DNA of 64,000 bases, from contig NZ_AUML01000026.1 of assembly GCF_000430665.1 (NCBI RefSeq), forward strand, positions 17,284 through 81,283, written 5' to 3'. Position numbers and translations under genes: made by a program. This document shows, piece after piece, positions 28,780 to 37,773 of this stretch (positions within the stretch are counted from its first letter, which is position 1; every line of letters starts with the position of its first letter). This DNA comes from Aquimarina muelleri DSM 19832. GTDB taxonomy: Bacteria; Bacteroidota; Bacteroidia; Flavobacteriales; Flavobacteriaceae. The notes below the pieces were generated by a model that worked only from the letters and a program-made list of their open reading frames with translations, did no database searches and was not told where the DNA came from.

Positions 28780-29369
28780 AAAGTATTTTTATAAAAAATA
28801 TGGTCTGTGATAGATGCAAAAACGTATTGCAACAGGAATTTCGGCATGCTGAAATTCCTGTTAAAACAGTAAAGCTAGACGAGATTGTTTTTGATGAAAC
28901 ACAAACCAAAAATTATAAAATACTACAAGAAATCGTTACCCGTAATGGTTTCGAAATCATAAATAGCGAGTCCACTATTCTTGTAGAGCAAGTAAAATCG
29001 TATTTAATAAATGAATTATCTAAGAATAGTAAATCCAATTCAAAACATATAAATAAAGAATACTCCACTATAAGTAAGTTATTTAGTAACAGCCAAGATA
29101 TTACTATCGAGAAGTATTATATTCTTCTTAAAATAGAAAAAGCTAAAGAACTGGTACAAATGGGGAATTTAAGTTTTTCGGATATTGCCTATTCCTTAGA
29201 TTATAAAAGTGGAAGTCATTTAGCAAAGCAGTTTAAATCCATTACAGGAATGTCTATGAGTGACTATAAAAAAAATACGATTATGGGATCGACAATCTCT
29301 GGACAAAATTATATAAATACAAACCAATATTGTAAAAACAAAAATGTAAGGAATACTCTAGTTTTGTAA
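28776..29369 (+). CDS. AraC-family regulator with N-terminal CxxC metal-binding-like domain
   Basis: From the GTG at 28776, which overlaps the upstream stop as GTGA, the protein has 197 residues. An ATG ten codons earlier (28746) is possible but would overlap the DUF3347 gene more. The N-terminus (about 1-75) resembles an HMA fold with the Cys pair MVCDRCKNV. The C-terminus has an AraC HTH (about 105-180: LVQMGNLSFSDIAYSLDY, then SGSHLAKQFKSITGMS). This looks like a one-component metal-responsive activator of the surrounding operon. Confidence 0.85.
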   Translation: MKSIFIKNMVCDRCKNVLQQEFRHAEIPVKTVKLDEIVFDETQTKNYKILQEIVTRNGFEIINSESTILVEQVKSYLINELSKNSKSNSKHINKEYSTISKLFSNSQDITIEKYYILLKIEKAKELVQMGNLSFSDIAYSLDYKSGSHLAKQFKSITGMSMSDYKKNTIMGSTISGQNYINTNQYCKNKNVRNTLVL

Positions 29370-29478
29370 TCCATAATCTCGGAGCAAGCTCAAGAGGTAT
29401 ACTTCCGAAAATATATTTTGTTTTCGATGTAAGCCTCGGAAAATTAAATTCCACAATGTGGGTTAAAAATATAAAATT

Positions 29479-30210
29479 ATGAGACAGACATATATAATAT
29501 CAGGAATGACATGCAATGGTTGCAAAGATAGTGTTGAAAAAAAATTAAGCGCTATAAAAGGAGTTACAAACGTATTGGTGGATTTAGAAAAAGCAGAGGC
29601 ATCTTTGGATCTACAATCACCTGTTTCTTTATCGCAATTACAGCAATCTTTACCAGATAAATATGTAATTTCAGAAAAGAAAAACATTTTTGATACGTCT
29701 GTTCTAGATAAAAAATCTATAACACCACAAAAAACTAAAATACAAGAATTACAACCATTATTTATCATATTTGGATATATAACAATTACCAGTGTTTTAT
29801 TAAATTATAGGGATTGGAATATAAACGATGCAATGTTAGACTTTATGGGGTTGTTTTATATAGTATTCAGCTTTTTTAAGATTTTAGACCTTAAAGGATT
29901 TCCCGATTCGTTTAGAATGTATGACCCTTTAGCAAAGGTAATCCCTCTATATGGTTGGATATATCCTTTTTTAGAAATAGCTCTAGGTTTGCTCTTTTTA
30001 ATGAGATTTCAGATAATTACAGCACTTATAGCCACTATAATTATTCTTGGGATCACTACTATTGGTGTTACAAAAACATTAATGGATAAAAAATCAATAC
30101 AATGTGCCTGTCTGGGTACGGCACTTAAGTTACCAATGACGCAGGCTACCTTTATAGAAAATACCATAATGATTATTATGGCAATTACTATGTTAACGCA
30201 ACTTTTTTAA
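29479..30210 (+). CDS. HMA-domain / MauE-type membrane protein
   Basis: The protein has 243 residues. Residues 1-68 form an HMA domain with the metal site MTCNGCKDS. Residues 90-243 contain four membrane helices of the MauE/DoxX type, including a Cys pair in IQCACLGT. The combination suggests a copper carrier with a membrane thiol-redox part. It lies 3 nt before the PepSY gene in the efflux locus. Confidence 0.85.
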   Translation: MRQTYIISGMTCNGCKDSVEKKLSAIKGVTNVLVDLEKAEASLDLQSPVSLSQLQQSLPDKYVISEKKNIFDTSVLDKKSITPQKTKIQELQPLFIIFGYITITSVLLNYRDWNINDAMLDFMGLFYIVFSFFKILDLKGFPDSFRMYDPLAKVIPLYGWIYPFLEIALGLLFLMRFQIITALIATIIILGITTIGVTKTLMDKKSIQCACLGTALKLPMTQATFIENTIMIIMAITMLTQLF

Positions 30211-30213
30211 AAA

Positions 30214-30918
30214 ATGGTAAAAAGACAGACAGCAATACGTATAAGAAAAACACATCGATATTTAGGACTTTTTTTAGGGATTCAATTTTTAATGTGGACA
30301 ATTAGTGGCTTGTATTTTAGTTGGACAGACATTGATGAGATTCATGGAGACCAATTTAAAAAGGAAAATGTATCTACTATATCGTCTAAAAATCTAATAA
30401 GTCCAGCATTATTAGATTTAGATAGTCCTATACAATCCTTACAGCTACAGGAAATAGCAGATAATCCGTATTATTTGGTAAATAAAGAACAGCTTTTTGA
30501 TGCCAGAACGGGGAAACCTAAAAATGAGATCACAAAGGCTGAAGCTTTAAAAATAGCAGAAAAAAATATGCTGCCTGAACTAGAAGTAAAAAGCATAGAA
30601 AAAATAAATGAAGTTGGCAAACATCATGAATACAGAGGAAGACCACTACCTGCTTATGTAGTATCCTATACACATCCAGATGCTGTAAAAGCATATATAT
30701 CTATAACAGACGGAGCTTTTCAGCGGGTACGCCATCGATCTTGGCGATGGTTTGACTTTTTATGGATGACGCACACTATGGATTATGAAGGAAGAGATAA
30801 TTTTAATACAACCGTTCTAAGGTTATTTTCTCTATTAGGGTTAATAACTGTTTTAAGTGGATTTACATTATGGTTTGTATCCTCTCCAACCCTTAGAAAA
30901 ATTAAGAAAAGAAAATAA
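30214..30918 (+). CDS. PepSY-domain membrane protein
   Basis: The 234-residue protein has an N-terminal membrane helix (about 17-37), a periplasmic PepSY-like region (about 95-175) and a C-terminal membrane helix (about 200-225). Histidines at both membrane ends (KTHRYLG; MTHTMD) resemble the PepSY_TM family, which often accompanies iron or copper uptake and export. One nucleotide separates it from the adaptor gene. Confidence 0.8.
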   Translation: MVKRQTAIRIRKTHRYLGLFLGIQFLMWTISGLYFSWTDIDEIHGDQFKKENVSTISSKNLISPALLDLDSPIQSLQLQEIADNPYYLVNKEQLFDARTGKPKNEITKAEALKIAEKNMLPELEVKSIEKINEVGKHHEYRGRPLPAYVVSYTHPDAVKAYISITDGAFQRVRHRSWRWFDFLWMTHTMDYEGRDNFNTTVLRLFSLLGLITVLSGFTLWFVSSPTLRKIKKRK

Positions 30919-30919
30919 T

Positions 30920-32635
30920 ATGAATAAAAATGGTATTTATATAGGAATAGCCCTTATTATAGGGCTGTTAGCAGGATATTTTATTTTCGGAACCAATAAT
31001 GCTTCTGTACAACAAGAAAAACAAAACCATCCACAAGAAGAAATTACTAAGGTAATGTGGACCTGCTCTATGCATCCTCAAATTATGCAGGAAGAACCAG
31101 GAGATTGCCCTATTTGTGGTATGGATTTGATCCCAGCAGAAACTAGTGCTGAAGGTCTGGCTGCAGATCAGTTTAAAATGACCGAGAATGCCATGGCTTT
31201 GGCAAACATACAAACCACAATAGTAGGGGAGAACCAAAGCGATAGCCAAAATATAATTACACTTTCTGGAAAAATTAATGAAAACGAAGAAAAAAATGCA
31301 ATACAGGCAAGTTATTTTAATGGTAGAATAGAAAAATTAAGTATTAATTATAAAGGGCAGGAAGTAAAAAAAGGACAAAAATTAGCTACTATATATTCTC
31401 CAGACCTTATAGCGGCACAACAAGAATTAATTACGGCTTCTTCTTTAAAAGAATCGCAACCACAATTATACAGAGCCGTTCGAAATAAGTTAAAATTATG
31501 GAAACTATCTGAAAAACAAATAAAAGCAATAGAATCTTCTAGCAGAATTCAGGAAAAATTTCCTGTATACGCTACAGTTTCTGGTACCGTTGCCGAGGTT
31601 ATGAGTGCAGAAGGAGATTATATAAAACAAGGACAGCCTATATTAAAAGTAAGTAACCTTACCACAGTGTGGGCAGAATTTGATGGGTATGAAAACCAAA
31701 TATCGCAATTAAAAAAAGGGCAAAAAATTACCATTTCTACCAATGCTTATCCTAATAAACAAATCGAAACCACGATTTCGTTTATAGACCCTATTCTAAA
31801 TACAAACTCCAGAACCACTACTATAAGAGCCGTGCTTAATAATAAAGATCAGATGTTTAAACCAGGAATGTTTGTAGTCGGCAAAGTTACTCGAACAGAA
31901 ACAACAACAAAAAATATCATAGTCCCATCCAGTGCAGTATTGTGGACAGGTAAACGATCTGTTGTATATGTAAAAACCGATCCTAATACACCTATTTTTG
32001 AAATGAGAGAAGTAGTGTTGGAGAATACTACAGGAGATACCTATACCATACTTAATGGACTTAATAATGGGGACGAAATAGTAACCAATGGAGTTTTTAC
32101 CGTAGATGCGGCAGCGCAACTGCAAGGTAAAAAATCAATGATGAACAAAAAAGGAGAGGACATAGTGAAAAGGCATGAAAATCATGTAGATATAACAGTA
32201 TCCAAATCTTTTCAACAAGAGTTTTTGCCCGCACTTGTACCGTATTTAAAAATGAAAGATGCATTAATACAATCTGATAATAAACAGGTTACTGTTTTTG
32301 CAAAAACAATGCTTGCAATACTTAAAAAGAGTAACGCTTCAGATTTAGGTAAGATGGAAAAAGAGCTTTTTATAAAAAGCTGGGATATGTTAGAAAATAT
32401 AACAAAAAAGGAAGCGTTGGAAGATCAAAGAGCCTATTTCGTTACCCTTAATGAAAATATAGTAAAACTCATCTCTGGATTTAATAACTTAGAAACAACT
32501 TTTTATATACAAAAATGCCCAATGGCAAATACCAATAAAGGCGCAGTTTGGATAAGTACCGAAAAAGAAATACGCAACCCATATTTTGGCGAAGCTATGC
32601 TAACCTGCGGTAGTGTAATCGATACAATTAATTAG
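30920..32635 (+). CDS. cusB: RND periplasmic adaptor (CusB-like) with heavy-metal-binding and DUF3347 domains
   Basis: The protein has 571 residues from the ATG at 30920; an upstream in-frame start would overlap the PepSY gene by 62 nt. In order: a membrane anchor (about 5-22), a heavy-metal-binding motif CSMHPQI ... GDCPICGMDL (about 50-75), adaptor domains (barrel-sandwich, helical hairpin, beta-barrel; 100-400), and a C-terminal DUF3347 domain (about 430-571) matching the lipoprotein at 28225. It links the CusA-like pump to the TolC-like channel and carries its own metal chaperone modules. Confidence 0.92.
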   Translation: MNKNGIYIGIALIIGLLAGYFIFGTNNASVQQEKQNHPQEEITKVMWTCSMHPQIMQEEPGDCPICGMDLIPAETSAEGLAADQFKMTENAMALANIQTTIVGENQSDSQNIITLSGKINENEEKNAIQASYFNGRIEKLSINYKGQEVKKGQKLATIYSPDLIAAQQELITASSLKESQPQLYRAVRNKLKLWKLSEKQIKAIESSSRIQEKFPVYATVSGTVAEVMSAEGDYIKQGQPILKVSNLTTVWAEFDGYENQISQLKKGQKITISTNAYPNKQIETTISFIDPILNTNSRTTTIRAVLNNKDQMFKPGMFVVGKVTRTETTTKNIIVPSSAVLWTGKRSVVYVKTDPNTPIFEMREVVLENTTGDTYTILNGLNNGDEIVTNGVFTVDAAAQLQGKKSMMNKKGEDIVKRHENHVDITVSKSFQQEFLPALVPYLKMKDALIQSDNKQVTVFAKTMLAILKKSNASDLGKMEKELFIKSWDMLENITKKEALEDQRAYFVTLNENIVKLISGFNNLETTFYIQKCPMANTNKGAVWISTEKEIRNPYFGEAMLTCGSVIDTIN

Positions 32636-32938
32636 AAAGGGTAGTAGTGTAATACACAAATATGTGTTTACATCAAACAAATGACCACGTACAGTACATA
32701 AATAGGCATTTAACATCAAGCAAAAGAGTATTGTTTATTAAAGTGCGTCTCTTTTTGTCATTCCGTTGCAAAACGGAATCCATTAACAATACTAGGTAGT
32801 ATTTGTTAAAGTACACAATTACATGTAATTGGATTAACAAACAATTTGACATCTATTAAAAATCTGCTAGATTTGTAAGTAATATAAGAAAAATATACCT
32901 GATTAGAGGTGTTTCATTTTTGTAGCTAATTCACCAAG
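32636..32938. other. Intergenic region with a hairpin and a promoter
   Basis: It holds a hairpin ATTCCGTT-GCAA-AACGGAAT (about 32760-32779), possibly the end of the efflux operon, and the promoter at 32845-32875. I see no gene. Confidence 0.5.
32845..32875 (+). promoter_or_regulatory. Consensus Bacteroidota promoter
   Basis: TTTG (32845-32848), a 19-nt spacer and TAGATTTG (32868-32875) form an exact TTTG-N19-TAnnTTTG promoter, about 63 nt before the start of the next gene. Confidence 0.8.
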
Positions 32939-33847
32939 ATGACTATGATTAAATTAGATATATCCCAAAATAATTTTACTATTAATGATACTTCTTTAAA
33001 TTTTCCAATTGAAATTGAGGTTTTAGATAAAATACTGTTAGCTAATAAAAGAACAGTAAAGAAAAAACATAACATAATTTACACTTGGGATGATTTAGGA
33101 ATATTAGCGTATTCAAAAAATGGTCAAGTTGTAGAGAGTTTGTTATTGGAGTTGAAAAAAGGGGATTTTGATTTTAGTTCCAAAGATATTTTTAAGGGAC
33201 AATTTTATTTTGATAATGAAGAAGTTATAACCTATTATAAAACCAATAAAGACAAGAGGGTTAAGCTTTTTGACGGAGATTCAAATGGAGCTTTAGTTCT
33301 AAATAATATAAGTGTTTGGTTCGATTCTGATAAAAACAATATGGAAGCAATTGAAATAGCTGCTTTTAAAGGCGTATCAATTCAAAAAATACCAAAAGAT
33401 AAGTATACAATTAAGGAGGTAAATGAAGAACTGATTGAATTTTCAGATTTTGGTTTTAAGTTATCTATCATTCAGGAATTGATGTATACCAAAGAAATCT
33501 TAGAACCCAAATTTGACCTATTTGAATTTGTTATATGGTATACTAAAAGAGATATTGATCTTGAGAAAGAAGGTTATGAACCAATACCAGAGGTAACTCA
33601 ATACTTCAAGGATTTACCCATACCTAAAAAATTTGCAACAGAAATAACTGAAATCTATCAAGATGGCGGAAATGAAATTTATATGCAACTTCTACGATTT
33701 GGAGAAGGTTGGGAAGGCTATTGGGATATTGAAAATGCAAAAGATGCAAAACACTTTCCTAATCTAAAAAAGGCCATATTATGCTATGCAAAGGAAAATG
33801 TTCTTAATGAATTAAATGATATGGGCATTAAATCAGAATGGATATAA
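32939..33847 (+). CDS. Two-domain protein of unknown function (DUF7738/DUF6892-like)
   Basis: The 302-residue protein has no signal peptide. The N-terminal half (1-175) is beta-rich with FTINDTSLNFP and IIYTWDDLGI. The C-terminal half (180-302) has a conserved-looking EIYQDGGNEIYMQL segment. From memory these resemble DUF7738 and DUF6892, which occur together in proteins near toxin or immunity genes; that match is not verified. It has its own strong promoter and stands alone. Confidence 0.65.
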   Translation: MTMIKLDISQNNFTINDTSLNFPIEIEVLDKILLANKRTVKKKHNIIYTWDDLGILAYSKNGQVVESLLLELKKGDFDFSSKDIFKGQFYFDNEEVITYYKTNKDKRVKLFDGDSNGALVLNNISVWFDSDKNNMEAIEIAAFKGVSIQKIPKDKYTIKEVNEELIEFSDFGFKLSIIQELMYTKEILEPKFDLFEFVIWYTKRDIDLEKEGYEPIPEVTQYFKDLPIPKKFATEITEIYQDGGNEIYMQLLRFGEGWEGYWDIENAKDAKHFPNLKKAILCYAKENVLNELNDMGIKSEWI

Positions 33848-34020
33848 CCCCAGTATATTTTAAGATAAAACTAAAAGAAACTAATCGAGTTCAGTTTATC
33901 TTGTATTTTTTTAACTTGTACAACAAGCACAAATATCTAATTATAACACTTAGCCTTATAATGTCTTGTCATGAAATAAGTTTATACAAAACATTCAAAA
34001 ATTGAAATAAAAAAGTAGAT

Positions 34021-34413
34021 ATGAAGAAAATAAATAGAATAATGACGAATATCTGTTCGGATAATTTAGCGAAAAGTCGAGATTTTTATACAAAACTGTT
34101 CGACTTCAACGTAGATTATGATAGTGATTGGTTTGTTCATTTAATCTCGAAGGACAAAAAACTGGAATTAGGAATAATTGAACGAACAAATGAGATCGTG
34201 CCGAACGGCTTTCAGAATAATCCGCAAGGATTTTATGTTACATTTGTAGTGGATAATGTGGATGAAATATTTAAAATTGCAGAATCGGAAAAATTTGAAA
34301 TCATCAACGAACCTATCGACACTTTTTATGGACAAAGAAGATTATTGCTCAAAGACCCAAACGGAGCTTTAGTAGATATTTCTTCACCTATTAAGGATTT
34401 TAATTTTAATTAA
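34021..34413 (+). CDS. Glyoxalase/bleomycin-resistance (VOC) family protein
   Basis: The 130-residue protein has the paired beta-alpha-beta-beta-beta modules of the VOC fold: NICSDNLAKSRDFYTKLFDF at the start, and the C-terminal RLLLKDPNGALVDI. Metal-ligand positions are not clear enough to predict a reaction. It may be a lyase, dioxygenase or binding protein. Confidence 0.8.
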   Translation: MKKINRIMTNICSDNLAKSRDFYTKLFDFNVDYDSDWFVHLISKDKKLELGIIERTNEIVPNGFQNNPQGFYVTFVVDNVDEIFKIAESEKFEIINEPIDTFYGQRRLLLKDPNGALVDISSPIKDFNFN

Positions 34414-34891
34414 AAACTAATTGAAACCAAAGTAAAAATAGCACGATAAAGCTATCAGGCTCTACTCTACGTGCAATTGCCTACGAAACAGAAATTTTGT
34501 TAAACCCCTAATGCAAAGCAATAGACTTTTAAGGTTTTTAATGTTGCCCGATTATGATGGTTGAGTGCAAAATGTCGGAACAAACTGTAAGTCAGATACA
34601 CTTCTAGCATTAAATAAGATAGAAGGTCGATCCTGCAGTCATAATTGAATACGATCCACATAATTAAAACCAACTGGTAAGATGAATGGAAAGAAAATCA
34701 TTGCGGAATATAATAATGATTTCAAAAAAGTACATTCTAATCGACTATCAAATAAATCATAATATTCTAACACTAAAAGTTGCAGAATTTAAAAGACTTG
34801 AATATATAAATTTTATATCTCTAATATTGAGATAGAAAACTTTATTTTAGCATTTGTTTTCAAAAAAAATATTTAAAGAACTATCAAATCT
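34414..34891. other. Intergenic gap without recognised content
   Basis: Both strands are broken by stops. I see no gene, RNA, repeat or clear promoter here. It has a slightly less A/T-rich middle (34500-34650) that may be a decayed gene. Confidence 0.5.
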
Positions 34892-35773
34892 GTGTTTAAA
34901 TCCAACCATTTATTATTTATTATCCCTGCTTTAATCTGGGGGTCTACATGGTATATTATTAAATACCAACTTGGTACGGTAGATCCAATAGTTTCTGTGT
35001 CATACAGATTTGGATTAGCAGGTATTTTATTACTAGGATATTCTAAGGTCAGAAAACTCCCTTTATCCTTTACAAAAGAGCAGCATTTTTTTATTGCATT
35101 ACAAGGCATATTATTGTTTGGTACTAATTATTGGTTGGTATACATTTCAGAACTATATTTAAGTAGTGGGCTGGTTGCAGTAGCATTCTCCACATTAATT
35201 TTTTTAAATATATTTTTTGGAGCTTTGTTTTTAGGAGATAAAATCAAAAAAAATATTATTATTGGAGCAGTTTTTGGTCTTCTTGGAACCATTTTAATTT
35301 ACCAATCTGAATTTAGAAGAATTGATTTTACTCAGGATCAGATTAAAGGATTGTTATTTTGTATTGCTTCTATTACTTTTGCATCTTTAGGAAACATAAC
35401 CTCGTCACACAACCAACGTAAGTTTAAGCTTCCTGTTATTCAAACCAATGGTTTTGGAATGGTTTATGGGTCTATTGCTATGCTACTTATAGCAATACTT
35501 ACAGGTAAACAGATTACTATAGATACCTCTGTCTCTTATCTTTTTTCATTAGGATATTTAACTATTTTTGGATCTATTATTGCATTTACAGGATACCTTA
35601 CCTTAATTGGCAGGGTTGGAGCAAGTAAAGCAGCGTATACGATAGTTATAATTCCTGTAATAGCATTAACTATTTCTACTATTTTTGAAGGGTATTCTCC
35701 AGATATATATGCTTTTATCGGGATGGCGCTTATTATTTTTGGAAATGTTTTAGCATTAAAAAACAAGAAGTAA
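34892..35773 (+). CDS. EamA/DMT-family transporter
   Basis: The 293-residue membrane protein starts with GTG and has ten predicted helices in two EamA repeats (about 1-140 and 150-290). The start signature FIIPALIWGSTWYIIKYQLG and the GRVGASKAAY segment in repeat 2 are typical of the family. The drug or metabolite moved cannot be predicted. Confidence 0.9.
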   Translation: MFKSNHLLFIIPALIWGSTWYIIKYQLGTVDPIVSVSYRFGLAGILLLGYSKVRKLPLSFTKEQHFFIALQGILLFGTNYWLVYISELYLSSGLVAVAFSTLIFLNIFFGALFLGDKIKKNIIIGAVFGLLGTILIYQSEFRRIDFTQDQIKGLLFCIASITFASLGNITSSHNQRKFKLPVIQTNGFGMVYGSIAMLLIAILTGKQITIDTSVSYLFSLGYLTIFGSIIAFTGYLTLIGRVGASKAAYTIVIIPVIALTISTIFEGYSPDIYAFIGMALIIFGNVLALKNKK

Positions 35774-35891
35774 ACACTATAGATACCTCAAATTACTTCT
35801 ATTTATACTATTAACATACCATTTATGCTTAAAAACAAGTGTGTTACAATAAAAAGATGTAGTTTCGCGCCTGCAATAAAAAACCCTAATT

Positions 35892-36341
35892 ATGAAGCGC
35901 ATAAAAGAGTATAAAAAGTTATTTTCTGTAGAAAAAGAAATCGATCTTAAAATTCTAAAAAAAAGCTATAGAGATTTAGTAAAAGAATGGCATCCTGATA
36001 AATTTCAAGATGGAGATCCACAAAAAGAAGCAGCAGAAATAAAAAGCAGACAAATAATAGATGGGTATCATTTTTTAGTTAGTATTGCTCCAGAAACTAA
36101 AGCTGCAAATCTAGAAGAATATATTATTACTACTTCAGAATCTGGTATTGCAGATTATCATCATAAAGGTATGTTGTTAGAAATTTCGTTTTTAGATGGA
36201 AATACGTATGAATATTTTGGTGTTCCGAAAAATGTTTACATTAAAATGGTGAATTCTGACAAATTAAATAGATTTGCTAAAAGAAATATTTTTAATTCTT
36301 ATTTATACAGAAAATCAAAAAAGACACTGCAGGAAGCATAG
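35892..36341 (+). CDS. J-domain / KTSC-domain protein
   Basis: The protein has 149 residues. Residues 1-68 resemble a DnaJ J-domain with the HPD motif in VKEWHPDKFQDG. Residues 85-149 are a KTSC domain (ADYHHKGMLLEISF, then YEYFGVPKNVY and NSYLYRKS). The KTSC domain is associated with lysyl-tRNA synthetase and small nucleic-acid-linked proteins. It probably recruits DnaK to a client; the client is unknown. Confidence 0.85.
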   Translation: MKRIKEYKKLFSVEKEIDLKILKKSYRDLVKEWHPDKFQDGDPQKEAAEIKSRQIIDGYHFLVSIAPETKAANLEEYIITTSESGIADYHHKGMLLEISFLDGNTYEYFGVPKNVYIKMVNSDKLNRFAKRNIFNSYLYRKSKKTLQEA

Positions 36342-36408
36342 GTTTAACTTATCCTTTTTTTTAGTTCTTGTATTGTAAAAGAGCATTCATTTTTGCCAAA
36401 ATTATCTT

Positions 36409-37755
36409 ATGTCGAAACATTTTTCAGAACTAGGTATTGCAACGCCTATACAAAAAGCATTAGCCGATCTAAATATTAGTATACCAACAGATATTCAAAG
36501 AAAGGCTATCCCGATTTTATTACATCAGAAAGAAGATTTTGTTGGTTTGGCAAAAACAGGAACTGGTAAAACGGCTGCTTTTGGATTGCCGTTATTGCAA
36601 TTAATTGATAGAGAAAAAACTTCGATTCAGGTAGTTATTGTTGCTCCAACAAGAGAGTTAGGGCAACAAATTTATACTAACCTGTTGTCTTTTGCTATAT
36701 ATACACCAGAAATATCTATTGCTTCTATTTGTGGAGGAACACCTATTAAACCACAAATAGAGCTTTTAACTAAGACAACTCATATTGTTGTAGCAACCCC
36801 GGGACGCTTAATAGATTTAATAAAAAGAAAAGCCATTTCTATTAAAGATGCACAATATTTGGTGTTAGATGAAGCAGACGAAATGGTGACTTCACTAAAA
36901 GATGGTTTAGATGAAATTGTAAAAGAACTCCCTAAAAAGAGAAGAACTATTTTGTTTACTGCCACAATGCCAGGTACTATTAAGCAACTGATCCAGAATT
37001 ACATGTCAAAGCATGTAGTGCATGTAGAGTCTGAAATGGAAACAGTCGGCCATCAAGGAATTGACCATCAGTATGTGGTAGTCGAGCCTATCGAAAAGTT
37101 AGATGTTTTAATGCATTTTTTAACATTACATGAAGGGAAACAAGGTATTATTTTTTGCAAAACAAAAGCTGCAGTAAATAAATTAGCAAAAAACTTAGCC
37201 ATTCATAAATTTTCTTCAGGAGCGCTTCATGGTAGTTTATCGCAACCTATTCGAGATAGAATTATGGAGCAGTTTAGAGAAGGCCATATTAAAATATTAG
37301 TGGCAACAGATCTGGCAGCCAGAGGTATTGATGTAAAAGATATCGCATACGTAGTAAATTATCATTTACCCGATCTTTATGAAACCTATGTACATAGAAG
37401 TGGAAGAACAGCTAGAGCAGGAGCAAAAGGGTTATCTTTAACCGTAGTGCAAAAAGAAGAAGAATATGAAATAGCTGATTTCGAAAATGAATTAGGAATA
37501 TCGTTTCATAAATATCAAAAAGCAGATACGCAAAGTATTGAAGATAACAATACATTATTGTGGGCAAAAAAAGTATTTAAAACAAAACCTAACAGAGAGG
37601 TTTCTTCAGAATTAAAAGATAAAATATATACCATCTTTCATCATCTTACCAAAGAGGAATTGATGGATAAGATTTTAGCGAATCATTTAGAACAGAACAA
37701 AAAAAGTATTCTTTCCACAGAAGAAAAACAAATACCTAAAAGAAGAAAACGTTAG
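36409..37755 (+). CDS. DEAD-box RNA helicase
   Basis: The 448-residue protein has the full motif set: the Q-motif region, AKTGTGKT, PTRELGQQ, GGTP, TPGRL, DEAD, TAT, RGIDV and HRSGRTAR. A basic C-terminal tail (PKRRKR) probably binds RNA. It is followed after 18 nt by a second helicase and then by a cold-shock gene, so the set probably remodels RNA structure, as in cold adaptation or ribosome assembly. Confidence 0.95.
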   Translation: MSKHFSELGIATPIQKALADLNISIPTDIQRKAIPILLHQKEDFVGLAKTGTGKTAAFGLPLLQLIDREKTSIQVVIVAPTRELGQQIYTNLLSFAIYTPEISIASICGGTPIKPQIELLTKTTHIVVATPGRLIDLIKRKAISIKDAQYLVLDEADEMVTSLKDGLDEIVKELPKKRRTILFTATMPGTIKQLIQNYMSKHVVHVESEMETVGHQGIDHQYVVVEPIEKLDVLMHFLTLHEGKQGIIFCKTKAAVNKLAKNLAIHKFSSGALHGSLSQPIRDRIMEQFREGHIKILVATDLAARGIDVKDIAYVVNYHLPDLYETYVHRSGRTARAGAKGLSLTVVQKEEEYEIADFENELGISFHKYQKADTQSIEDNNTLLWAKKVFKTKPNREVSSELKDKIYTIFHHLTKEELMDKILANHLEQNKKSILSTEEKQIPKRRKR

Positions 37756-37773
37756 TTTGTTAAAACACAACTT

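Noticed and set aside
34414..34891. A non-coding RNA in the gap
   Set aside because: No promoter, hairpin-T run or conserved structure was seen.
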